23,583 bases of DNA from Klebsormidium nitens (lineage: Eukaryota; Streptophyta; Klebsormidiophyceae; Klebsormidiales; Klebsormidiaceae): positions 1 to 23,583 of the forward strand of contig DF237029.1 in NCBI GenBank assembly GCA_000708835.1, given 5' to 3'. Shown one piece after another: positions 1 through 10,238 of the stretch. The translations under genes and the position numbers were made by a program. A model generated the notes under the pieces. It was given only the letters and a program-made list of their open reading frames with translations, ran no database searches and was not told where the DNA came from. Each line of letters starts with the position of its first letter. The first letter of the stretch is position 1.

Positions 1-70
1 GAGCAGGTTGAGGGTCTGAGCAGGCCGAGACAGTCTCCCAGGTCTAGATATATCGTAGCTACGGACTTGA

Positions 71-90
71 GTCACATGTGACATGTCACA
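71..90. repeat. Two overlapping perfect palindromes with E-box cores
   Basis: Bases 71-82 (GTCACATGTGAC) and 77-90 (TGTGACATGTCACA) are each their own reverse complement and overlap by six bases. The first contains CACATGTG, an E-box-type core of the kind bound by bHLH factors in plants. The block lies about 450 bases upstream of the MMS21-like start codon. The palindromes are seen directly. A regulatory role is inference. Confidence 0.4.
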
Positions 91-459
91 CCTCCCGCCG
101 ACTTTGATCGAATAGAAAGTGCCGAGAGTTGCAAGTACAAAATCGTGTCATGTTACGGGAATCGAAACCGTCTATCGAGAAAGCCTTGTCGTATTGGACG
201 GCTCAAGCTGGACGTCGCAATGAGAGTTTGTCAAGGTGGCGGGAGAAATTTGAACCCTGCACGTACACATCGAACTCGAGACGCAAAACGAGTCTTCTTC
301 CTCTTGGAAGTTGGAGGGTGGCGCTGTGGTAGGTATTCTTAGGAATTCCTACATCCTGTGTCCGAAGATCCTACTGCAGCAACTGCATGTGCAGGTTCTG
401 AGCAGTCGAGCAGGGACATTCAGCATTTGCGGATTATTGGGCTTGGCTATATTCCAGAA

Positions 460-466
460 TATAAAA
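460..466 (+). promoter_or_regulatory. TATA-like box ahead of the MMS21-like gene
   Basis: TATAAAA lies 75-81 bases upstream of the proposed ATG at 541. Initiation about 30 bases downstream would give a leader of roughly 45-50 bases. Position and sequence suit a core promoter, but no transcript data are available. Confidence 0.4.
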
Positions 467-540
467 CACAACCTAGGTACACGCAGTGTTTCGTGCTGTG
501 CCAAAAGTTTCACGACAAGCACAAGCTCTGATCGTGAGCG

Positions 541-2522
541 ATGGCTCCAGCGTCCGCCAATGTTCGACGAGCAGCAATAGGGGCACGGAAGAAGATTGAA
601 AACTTTCCAACGGTGTGTTTCTCATCCATCAATCCTGCTGACAGATTAGCAGCTTTGCATCAAATATCTCCAAGTATCTGAACCCAGCACTCTGATGGGA
701 GCTCTGTTGAAGAGAGGACTTGAACAGGAACCAAGTAGAGAATCCGTTCAAGTACAAAGCTCTGCTGCTTGTTCAGTGTTGCCAAAGAGTCCGCTAATGT
801 TCTTGCCCTGGTCCTGTTTGGCAGGAGCTGGACCTGACCATGCAGTTTGTCAAGTGGACTGCAGAGAGTCTCGAAGCTGTACATGATGAAGAGAAGGTGA
901 AGCAGCCTTCCAAGCACCTCCTAGATTCTCCACTCTGTCTTATGGTGGGAAAAATATCAAATGCAGTGCACAGTGCGCCGTCCCTGTTAAAACTTATATC
1001 TTTGGCTTGTTGGCATTAAACTTGGCAGTAAATACCGTAGCACATGACTGCAGCAGAGAACCGTCTTTTGGAAGGCAGTCAAAACGTTTGACTGTGTTGC
1101 CACAGGTTGCCGCCCTTCGCGAAGCTTCTCGCGAGATGGCTGGCCTTCAAGAGAGTCTGAGGTTGCACGTGGCTGCGCTCAGCGAAGTGGAGATAGGGAG
1201 GCTGGCCCCCAATGAGGCGTGAACCATTGTTCCTATTTGTCATGTCCGAGTTCCTTATTGTCAACGTCAACACGAAGGCTTCTTCTGAAGCTTTCTTGTC
1301 TTGCTGTATATCTGTTCTTGCTCATCACGTCATCTATTGTTTCCCCGAACCCCGAATTACCCAGCATCTGAGGCCCTGACTAGCGCGACCATGCTGGCAA
1401 TCACAGGGGCAGACTTTTGCTGAGGTGCTACACTCACGGACAATGGAGCTGGCGGCACAAGATCCAAGAACCCCTGAGGACTACGAGGGTTTCAAGGCCT
1501 TCAATAAGGCTGTCTGGGTGAGGGATCCCCTCACCTTTTCTGCCGTTTGGCTAAGAAGGCGGTCGGCACAATTTTGAGATGCCGATCCTTGACAAGAACC
1601 GTTGAGATTTCTGATACTGTCAAGTTGACAAATATACTTTCAGTTATGGTGTCTGCCAGTGCATGCTTGTTGAACTCATGTCTGCAGGTGATCTGCATAT
1701 TTAGTGAGAGTGAATAGATGTTGCAGCAAGAGCGAACGGTAAGTTTGCGTTTGTCGTTCCGGGTATGAACTATATGTGCAACTTTGGATTTGCCTTTCCA
1801 GGACGTCAACCACAAGGGTGAGCTGATGCCTGGGGAAGAGGAGGAGGACATCGTCATGACCTCTAAGGACCTGGTGGCAAACGCCCATTGTCCACTGAGT
1901 ATGAAAGCGGTGGAGGAGTTGGACGAGCCAGTTTGCGCGTAAGCCCCCTCTTGACCATGTGCATATGTCAGGCCTTTGTGAGATGATCACACAGTGTTTC
2001 TCCTGACTTTTTCCATAGATGTCTGTTCAAATGTGTGTGGCACTTCCGAAACGACAGATCTCTGGAAGCTTTTGATGTAAGAGAGGGGGACATCCAAGGT
2101 CATCTGAAGCCGTTGCACCAATCCTTGCAGAAGGGATTGCCGGCACATTTACGAGGCCATGAATGCGCGAGACTACTTTGGACAGGGCCTGAGAAGCTGT
2201 GCAGTGGCTGGTAAGTATCCATCTGTTGCCTCGTTGGCTTTTGCAAACCATTCAAAATGGCATCTCCAACAACTAGAGTGGTTGATGGACGTAGTGAGAT
2301 TGGTTCTGGCGAAGCATGTTGTTCAGTAGGAATCCCTGTTTTAGTGAAGACGATTTGAGCAGGCTCTGCTTTATTGCAGGTTGCAACAAGCAGGTGAATG
2401 TGAGCGTCCTCGTAAGTGACTCACGGTTGGTCCGAGATTTGCAAGAGCTTAAGCGGAACAAGAGGGGGGGAAGACACACCCAGCATGCAGAAGATTATAC
2501 TGCCCTGGACGATGAAGACTGA
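541..2522 (+). CDS. MMS21: MMS21/NSE2-type SP-RING SUMO E3 ligase
   Basis: Seven exons: 541-612, 825-896, 1106-~1186, 1413-1517, 1802-1938, 2131-2210 and 2380-2522, giving about 229 residues. Known role of the family: NSE2/MMS21 (HPY2 in Arabidopsis) is the SUMO ligase subunit of the nuclear SMC5/6 complex, acting in DNA repair and cell-cycle control. Exons 2-4 encode a charged helical region, as expected for the arm that docks on SMC5. Exon 5 carries MPGEEEEDIVMTS, very close to plant MMS21, then CPLS (C140). Exons 6-7 supply the zinc ligands C159, H161 (DCRHIYE), C179 and C184 (CAVAGC), and an acidic C-terminus. The joins from exon 5 to 7 are phase-perfect. The end of exon 3 is uncertain because the only phase-compatible donors (near 1164 and 1187) are weak, and exon 1 rests only on a good ATG and a GTGTGT donor. 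The proline usual in CPVAGC is alanine here. Confidence 0.88.
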
Positions 2523-3506
2523 CCGCAAACAGATGAATGATGGTCGAGTTGGCGTCACCAAAAAGCAGAAAGGGTCTGAATTTCCGTCTCAATATTTGAG
2601 TTGATTCATATAACATAAACAAGACCAAAATTACCTTCGTGGGCAACGACGTTATTGCACATTTGTGTGATATTGAGACAGCGCCCAAGATATGATGCAG
2701 TTCACTTCGAGCAAAAAGTTCGATTGCATTCGACTTGTGATGATGTTTGATGCACTGCTTTGGCATGCAGCTGGCAGCTTTTGAAATTACCTGCGGCACC
2801 TCGAAGCATGGATGAATCAGCACACACGTGCCTGCCTAACCGACATGTGCATGTGGTCGGTAGCGCTACATGTTGCACCCGTCTACGACAATTATTCCTG
2901 GATCAGTTCCCCCATGTGCGCACGTACTAATATGAGGTAGCTAGCTTGAAGTATGACTAACCAGTCGCGTGCCTCCTGCCTTCTTGATCTTTTGACATGC
3001 TAGGTGGTTATAATTTTGTTTTGAAGAATTTGTCAGTGACCGCTGCCAGCTAGGGGGTGCAGGTTATCATTGCAGCTGCATATGCAGATGCATTTGAAAG
3101 CAGAACTGCCTAATATAACCCATGTTCACATGCATGCAATTAAAAACTTTATAAGCCCGCGAGGCACCCTTGTCAACGACTGCACGTAGCTTGTCGAACT
3201 GCCTTTGCGGGCGCAGTCGATCAGGGTACTTCCATGTACCCACGTCCAGTCCAATCGACCTCGTGAATATTTTACAGGGACTTCAATTTTATATATGTGT
3301 ATTGACTGTTTTGACAGATTCTAAAAAGGGTTGAGCTCTAGCTATAGTCTGCGGTTAATCCCAGCAGACTGGCAGATTGCATCGATAATGGGCACGCTTT
3401 TGAGCGGTTCTGAGCGTTTCCTTTGAAGACTGGGGTCCTCCAAGAAACACGACCCAGTCGCTTTCAGCGAACTAACAATGACCCCAAAGCTAGGCTGCTG
3501 AAAGAA
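2523..3506. other. Spacer between two converging genes
   Basis: This stretch holds the 3' flanks of the SUMO ligase (plus) and the acid phosphatase (minus). The only open frame of note is a minus-strand run of 124 codons (2449-2823). It overlaps the last ligase exon, starts without a convincing promoter and resembles no family, so I do not call it. A TGTAA-type signal on the minus strand (TTACA at 3272-3276 on plus) lies about 230 bases past the phosphatase stop and could serve 3' end formation. I see no RNA gene or mobile element. Confidence 0.5.
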
Positions 3507-6500
3507 TCAATGTTGCAGGTTATAGCTATAGACGACGTTCCCAAAGACATCGTAGAACTCAAGGTCGACGTCTTTTTGACTGACCGACAACGACAGGAAA
3601 CCCTGCCCCCTGTGAGCAAACCGCGCAGTTTCCTTGAAATCCGGATCTTCGACGTGCAGTGACCGGTAGGACCTCGAACCGGCGCCGCTTGTGAAGCAGT
3701 GCACGTTGCTGCGAGCAGAGAGTACGAGCCTTAGTCGTGATGCTGAGCGCTGCCTTGAGAACCCGCGTTTGTGGCAGCACAAAAGAATCGGGGGAAGCGT
3801 GAAGTGCACAGGTTTGGCAGCGAAAAACAAACAGTAAGGCGATCTTGATGCCCGGTCACAGAAGGGTGCTTCAGAGGTGCAAGGAAGGAGCCCTGCCGTT
3901 CAGTATGCTCGACCCAGCAATCTTCAAACCTTTCCGTGCTCCCATTTTGAGCCAGGAGGCCCACGGCTCGCCTTTATCTTGAGACACAGCGGTGAACTGC
4001 TTTCAGAGGAGGTTTTCTTGCGTCTGTCATCGATCGCATCCAAGTCGCACCCCGAGCTTGCGAAGCGTTCACGGGCTGAGACACCCCCGCTTTTGCACGG
4101 GACGAAACGGAATGGGACGGAATCAAACGGACGGGAATAAACGATGGACTTGGATGGAGGCATGGAAAGTTGCACCAGCCAGGAAGGATTGAAGCGATTC
4201 TGACGTACGACCAAGAGATGAACGGAGCGACCGAAGACATTTGAAAGGCCCGGACCGAGCAAAACGGATGAAACGAGAACACCGGAGCAGGTAATACGCA
4301 CCTGTCGGGCCGCTTGATGTGCTGCAAGTCGTGATCGTGGCCGTTGATGTACAAGGGCGCGTTGTACTCCTGGAGGCGATTAACAGAGAGTCGATCAACG
4401 AAGCGATGGGCGAGACATACATTGGCGCGTTTCGTCAGATGCGCCACGGTCTTGTTGGCACATCTTGCTTGAGCATGGTTGTCAAACCATGTCGACACCC
4501 TTTTCAATGACGCTTGCTTTCTTCTCCCTCCGGTTCTGCTTTTATTCTTGTTGGTTCACTCTTTTCTGCGACGGACAGGTCGAGCAAGCCGCGGACTGCA
4601 AAACCGAACCGTCTAGCGGCCAGGGGCTACTACGCGTCCAAAAGTGGTCAAACGGCCCGGAGTCGTCAAGAAGGTGCAGGCGTTATCAGCCCACCTCGAG
4701 AACGGGCAGTATTCGCTGCACGAGCTCGACGGTGTCCCCGTGCTCCCCAAAGCTTCGCATCGTGTGGTGCCCAATCACAATCTTCCACGTGTCGGTCGAG
4801 CTGGCCAGCCAACTCCGCAACTCCTGCGGTGCAAAGCGCGATAACAATATTGGCCCCCGTCATTCCGGAACGCAGTCACAGCAACTCGTGTCCAGACGAT
4901 GAGTGGTCAAGTTTATTATTGACAGAGCCAGAGCGGTGACTATCGGAAACGAAGAACAACATGCGGAGCGGACTGCTCGAGTCACGAGATATTTACTGCG
5001 CTCGAGCAAACGCAGGGTCCCGCCTGGAGTCCAACGCGTTGAATAGGTTTATATGGATCAGCCTTTGTCAGTCCCTTCTGCAAGTCGTGGCTGCAGCCTC
5101 AAGAGGTTGAATTGCAGCACAGAATGCAAAACCTGGACATAAAATGGAGGTAATACTTGTCCTCGCTTCTCTTGCAAGGACCCCGGAAGAAGCTCGCAAT
5201 GTCAAACCTCAGTTGGCCACCCTCCCAATCGGCCACGAAATCTTAGACTCCTTCCTCACAACAGCTCAAAAACCGGAGCCTAAGTACAAAAATGTAGCCG
5301 AGGAGGAGCTTTCTTGCTACCAGAGAGACAAACCGGGGGGCCTGCGGAGCTCACCTCGACCTGGCTGTTTAATTGTTGGTCCCAGTCGGGGTAATGGGGA
5401 AGATCCGAGAAGTCAAACACAGAGTCGTCGTGGTATTTCTCCACGAAGGGGGACGTGTCGATGAAGAACAGGGTCACGAAGTCCTTGCAATCTGCGAGCA
5501 ATTTCGAGAACCTTGCCTTTTGAGATTATGTAGCATACAGGATCGGGGGAAGGGTGGACAGAATGTTGAGCCTTTCGACTTTACGTCTGAGGACACCCTA
5601 ACGGAAATTGGGTGGAGATGTTCGTTCTGTGAGTCCGAGTTGCCATGTGCTTTGCTGCAAGTAAGATACGGAAAGAAAGCGTTGTGAGAAAGTAAATTTT
5701 TATGGCGGAACGACGGGAGCTGTCCGCAGACAGCACAAACCCGCGGACAAAGCAGACTCAGCAAAGGGCCGCAAGCCGACTTCGCCGCCACTGCCTCAAC
5801 TTTCGCAAAGCGTCCCGGGTTATTCTGCACAATCATTTCAAGTTGCTGAGAGTCTGATAAATTCCGTGGAAGGAAAACATGGACCCCATTACACATTCTA
5901 ATTCCACGCCGCTTGCTAGTTTGTGCATGGCGCACCTCACTCTGCTGCTTACATCCAAGGTTACCAATCCTTTCCACCTTTCCGGAGACGCAATCCAAGG
6001 TCTGTATACCGCACCCCCCCCTTAGTGCAATCCAAGCAATCACTTACCAGAAAACGTAACGGTAAAAATACCCTGAACTTTTAAGAAAGTCAAATCTTCA
6101 CCTGCGCGCCCCTACAGTACCAAGCGATATAGGGTTCCAGACCTGAAAATTGGAACCCACCTCCTCGTTACTTGGATTCTGATGTTGCAGGCTCACAGCG
6201 GTCGGGGCAAAAGTTCGCAACTGCGGGACTCACCTTTGGATTGCGCGCACAGCGGCTGGCGCACGCGGAAGGAGCGGTCGCAAAACCAGCGGGGGTCGCG
6301 CTCCGTCAGCTGGCGGCTCAGCTGGGCCGAGACGTTGCCCGCGTAGTCGTGGTTGCCTAAAACTGCGGAGTACGGGTCAAACTTCGGTTATGATGTGCTG
6401 GTCACAGTCGAAACCCGTTTCCGGTATGCTGGTCGCGAAGCCGCCACCATGGTGAAAATGTTACCCGATAGGCAGAGTGCGAAGAGCCGCCAATGCCCAA

Positions 6501-8841
6501 CACTGCTCGAAAGATTGCAACGAACTTTTCTTGCAAAATGCATCGCTTCTATGGACCATTGCTTCTTAGAAACGTGCCTTCAAACAGACACGAGCAAACT
6601 TTGGTCTGCAACACAAAGCGACCGTTCCCAGTTTCTCTCGCCTCTTTCTGTTCGTTTGCCTACGAATCTTGTCCTCCCTCTCAAAGCTGTCTCACCTGCG
6701 TACCACTGTTTTTGGAGGCCGGGAGAGGAGTAGATGTCGGTGAAGGACTGCGTAAACTTCGGATCGCTGTCGTTTTTCAGCCCCAGCTCGTAGAAGTTGT
6801 CCCCCGACGAGACCACGAAAGCAATCTCCTTCTCGTCCGCAATGCGCCCCATCTGCAAGACAACAATTCCTCAAGATCCCACGACATTACACCGACCTCA
6901 GGCCTTTTGCACACTCGTTGGTGGTACGGTCAGAGCATTCTCGAACGCAAACAACTCAAGGTGCCGCACAGACAGCAGGCACGGAATATGCACCTATTAC
7001 AAAAGGCCTGTCTTAATTACAATCTGAGCTGGGCCACTGGGCCCATATCGAGGAACCAGTCTGGGCTTGTGCAGGGAATTGTCCACTAGTTGCTAATTCC
7101 GATTCTGGCAAGAGACCCTAGCTTCCTGTAGCGGCATCAAAGACACCAGTACAGAAACCACCTTAACAACCTGAACACAGTTGAGGCAACTGAATATAAT
7201 TGAGGCGAAATTCTGAGACAACCCAGTTACGGCAAGCCTACTGATACCCAACGCTACACAGAAAACATCATTACAGCATATCAGTGACAAGAAAACAGCG
7301 AACGAAAGCGAGCCGCACCTGTTTTGCCACCTCCGACTGGTTGTACATTCCGTTGCGGCCCCAGTCCCCAACCACCAGGAAGCTCACGCGAGGGGCGCGC
7401 TTCTCCCCCCGCCCGAGCGACGCCCAGAGCGCCACCGTGATGACGAGCACCGCCAGACTGATTAGGACCACTGCACTTGTGCAGGGATCGTCGAGATCGC
7501 GCGCGCGGTCTACCACCTTTTTGGCCTGGAGGGTGAAGGGGCAAGCACAGAATTTAGAAACTTATGAAGCATCGGAGAAGTTCGTCATAATGGCCTGCAT
7601 TTGGCTTACATGATGATCCAGGTTGGAAAACTAGGTCAACTACCAGCACAGGGTGGAAAATAATCAAACGAGAAAAAGAGAGATGAACTGATTGGAAATG
7701 GAAAGGGGAAAGGGGTGGGTCCTGAGGTTTGGGGCCATGCCCATGGGCTTCTCTCAGGATGTCAGCGACGTTTATGAGTGCAGATGCTCATCAGACGTAA
7801 CCTGTACTGCAGTTTATGTGTGAGAATTTCAAGGCGAGCTGCCGTGTGTGGGGCAATTTATTGAGAAGACTCAGAACATTGGCTGGCAGACAGAGAAGTA
7901 AGAGACCAAGTAAAGAGCACCAAGCAATCCAAGCAAGGTAGCATGAGGGGCGTCAGCAGAGCTGAGAAGTCCTCGGAAAGTAAGCTTTCCCTCCAGCAAC
8001 CTCTCCTCTTTCCTCACAGAATTCAGGTCGTCAGAAGAACCCAGCTTCGATAGCACAGTGGCTGGGGCTTTTGGGTGAGATGGAGCTCGTAGTATGAAGA
8101 CTCTCTCGGGACATGAGGGCAAGTAATGTAGGCATATCCTTGCAAAAAGGAGTTGTGCAAGCTGCCGTTGCCTGTGCAGACTGACTCGCAGAGTGACAGA
8201 AGTTGTTATGAACGAATCGGAGCTCAATTTCCGTGTCCTTAGTAAACACTGTCTCCACCTTCTGATCCACAACTGGTTTGATGCATTGGAAGCAGAGCTA
8301 GTGTACCACCCTGATCCGAGCAGCGTCAGAGCAATCATGGCGCATACGCAGCCACCAGAATGTATTTTGTGGCTACAAGGTGTTCCACACTGTCACGGAC
8401 GATAGCCGCCCAAAGCTAACAACAACCTGAGGGGAATGCCCGCTGTCAAACAGAGAAGTCGACCAAGAATTCTCCGGGAAGCTCTGACAGCGACCTCTGC
8501 AAACATAAACAAGCTGAAAGAACCGAACCTGCTCTACATTCGTGCGTTCTGCACAAACAAACAGACCTCTGCATTCCCACCTGGTCTATTCCATCAAACG
8601 TCGACGCAGGAGCACCACGCGTAAAGCCCCCCGCCTCCTCGTCCCGCAATCCCTTCTCCTCATCATCTGAATCTGAATTGCGGCCGAGCGCCTCAAAGCG
8701 CACCGACTGCATGTTGACATTTGCCTTGGTCTTGGACTTGGGCTTTGTGCGGGCCTTTGGGGGCTTGCGTCTGGGGGAGCGCGGGCGGGGCCGCACCAGA
8801 TCGACGTCATCCTCGTGCAGCATCATGCTGGTGGGGGCCAT
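3507..8841 (-). CDS. Membrane-anchored plant-type purple acid phosphatase
   Basis: Eight exons on the minus strand: 8841-8581, 7525-7319, 6852-6696, 6362-6234, 5491-5355, 4823-4695, 4369-4302 and 3708-3507; all seven joins keep frame, giving 429 residues. Purple acid phosphatases hydrolyse phosphate esters with an Fe-metal centre. All ligand motifs are present: GDWG (D141), GDNFY (D174, Y177), LGNHDY (N212), IGHH (H316) and NGHDH (H351, H353). The C-terminal YDVFG motif is typical of the plant PAP17/PAP8 group (about 330 residues, normally with a cleaved signal peptide). Oddity: residues 1-103 form a polar extension, Arg/Lys/Pro-rich and then acidic. It is followed by one hydrophobic segment (104-124), which predicts a type II anchor with the enzyme on the lumenal or outer face. 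Exon 1 is the least certain part; it rests on ATG, donor and phase. Retention of intron 7 would stay open for about 108 codons. Confidence 0.92.
4099..4135. repeat. Short purine-rich repeat in phosphatase intron 7
   Basis: The plus strand reads GGGACGAAACGGAAT followed by GGGACGGAATCAAACGG and ACGGGAAT, an imperfect tandem of GGGACGRAA-like units. It lies inside intron 7 of the acid phosphatase. It looks like ordinary simple-sequence drift. Confidence 0.4.
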
Positions 8842-9370
8842 CCCGAGGTGGAGGAGAAGCGGCCCTTCTCACTCTCGGTTTCAGCTGCAAGCTTCAGTTG
8901 CTGCCACATAAGAATTTTACAGAATCTTACGAAATTTTCAAATGTGGCCAGAGTGAAGGTGGTGTTGCTGCGGACGGTCGCCTCCGCCGAGGGGTCGGCC
9001 CAGGGCGCCGGAACAGCGCGAAGTTTCCCCAAACACTGCTCTAACCGCGATTCTTGACCGGTATCGCAAGCTCCTGCAGGCTGCAGAGCGTCGATTCTTG
9101 AACGGTCATTGCACCCCGTCGTCTTAGAGCTCCGACACGATTACCTGCGTACTCACGTACGTACACGACCAGATAACTTCGTCACCCTGTCAGTGTCAAT
9201 AAGTTTCAATTTGAGCGGGCCTGTGTTACAATCTGAAGATGGAGCAATATTACAATACTATATCGGCGCGCGCCGTCCGGCGCCGTACTCTGAACGGCAA
9301 CGCTGTGATGGAAGTACGTTGTATTCATCCTTCTCACATAGTGTCCTGTCTATACATGATGGCCAGCCTT

Positions 9371-10238
9371 TCAGCCTCGTCTCGTTGTCTGACTCAGTAC
9401 TAGCAGCTCGGCGGAATACTGGCTTCCAAAGCTTCCAACTTGCAGAGCTTTCGAGAGACGCAAGCGACTTAGCATGACTTTCAAGCTCGTTCGCAGAGTG
9501 AAGGAGCTCCAACGCAACGTAAAGCGTTTGTCTCTCTTGAGTAGTGTGACTTGTTTGCGAGCCCATCTTTCGTGATCAGGCGTGCATTCAACCCGGTGCA
9601 AAGCACACAGTGCGGTCCGCTTGAGACAGGACATCTTGACTTTTAGACTCTCAATGCAGAAACAACGGACAGATCGAACCTTCGGGTGTCAAACAATGCC
9701 GTCTGATTATTCTCTGGTAAAAAGATTGGACTGAAGGATGCACCTGATTCTCAATAGCGCCCAGCGGAAGCGCAAAGTTTTGCGGGCCAGGATAGGATGC
9801 ATTAAATTTGTTAAATTAAGCTCAGGAACAACGAGCCCGCTCGATTGGTTGGTTGCATCCCAGAGCATTAACATGTGTCCTTTCAGCTCCGCTTTGATCG
9901 ACGAAAAGGACGGCCTCCCGGCAGGCTCCCCTTTTACATAGACACCAATATGCAGATTGCCTTTCTTGATCAATATCGAAGGAGGCTTAGGACGGAAGAA
10001 CTCAAAATGAATGAACGACGGCTCTGGAAAATGTTGTCCAATTTGCCAATCAGGCGGCAAAGTGGGGTCTTGCTGTGCACGTCATCCGGAGAGAATGACC
10101 AAAGCTGACCTTGAGAATCGGAAGAGTCGATTGCCAGAGAGAGTCAGGCACGTCAAGAATGTAAGTCTGAGGGTGCAACGTGGGGAATCGGTTGTGCTTT
10201 TTGATGATGAACGCCTGACGACTCGCTGCGATCATTGT
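9371..10238 (-). CDS. Tentative fragment of an unrecognised multi-exon gene
   Basis: Three minus-strand segments join in frame with GT-AG ends: 10238-10110 (43 codons, TYILDVPDSLWQ near its middle), 10072-9744 (109 codons plus 2 bases, including LPPDWQIGQ and PPSILIKKGNLHIGVYVKG) and 9566-9371 (ends in a stop). Phases are 0 and 2. The middle segment is the longest open exon in this gap. Its alternating hydrophobic pattern after a double proline is vaguely like the strands of BPI/LBP-type lipid-binding barrels, but I cannot defend that identification. Upstream exons could continue towards 10.9 kb, where a hydrophobic helix-like stretch lies on the same strand near 10,740-10,830. Overlapping frames look similarly plausible, so the whole chain may be chance. 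Confidence 0.2.

Larger units (their letters stand above)
1..540. other. 5' flank of the MMS21-like gene, no gene seen
   Basis: No protein-coding or RNA gene can be supported here. The open frames are short (at most 89 codons), mutually overlapping and unlike any family I know. The region ends at the start codon of the SUMO ligase gene. It contains a nested palindrome (71-90) and a TATA-like box (460-466), so the right half is best read as promoter and 5' leader. The left edge is the window boundary, so the end of an upstream gene could lie just outside. Confidence 0.5.

Noticed and set aside
130-260. tRNA-like T-arm on the minus strand (around 157-172)
   Set aside because: The TTCGATT loop is present, but the stem has a mismatch at the invariant G53 position and no matching acceptor, D or anticodon arms can be folded.
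5474-6043. Minus-strand open frame of 189 codons, the longest in the window
   Set aside because: It lies in intron 4 of the acid phosphatase and runs out of frame into exon 5. Its composition resembles no family, and one open frame of this length is expected roughly a few times in ten windows of this size by chance.
8132-8139. GCATATCC, matching the plant phosphate-response site GNATATNC, in intron 1 of the acid phosphatase
   Set aside because: The motif has only six fixed bases, so several matches are expected in a window of this size, and no cluster or promoter position supports it.
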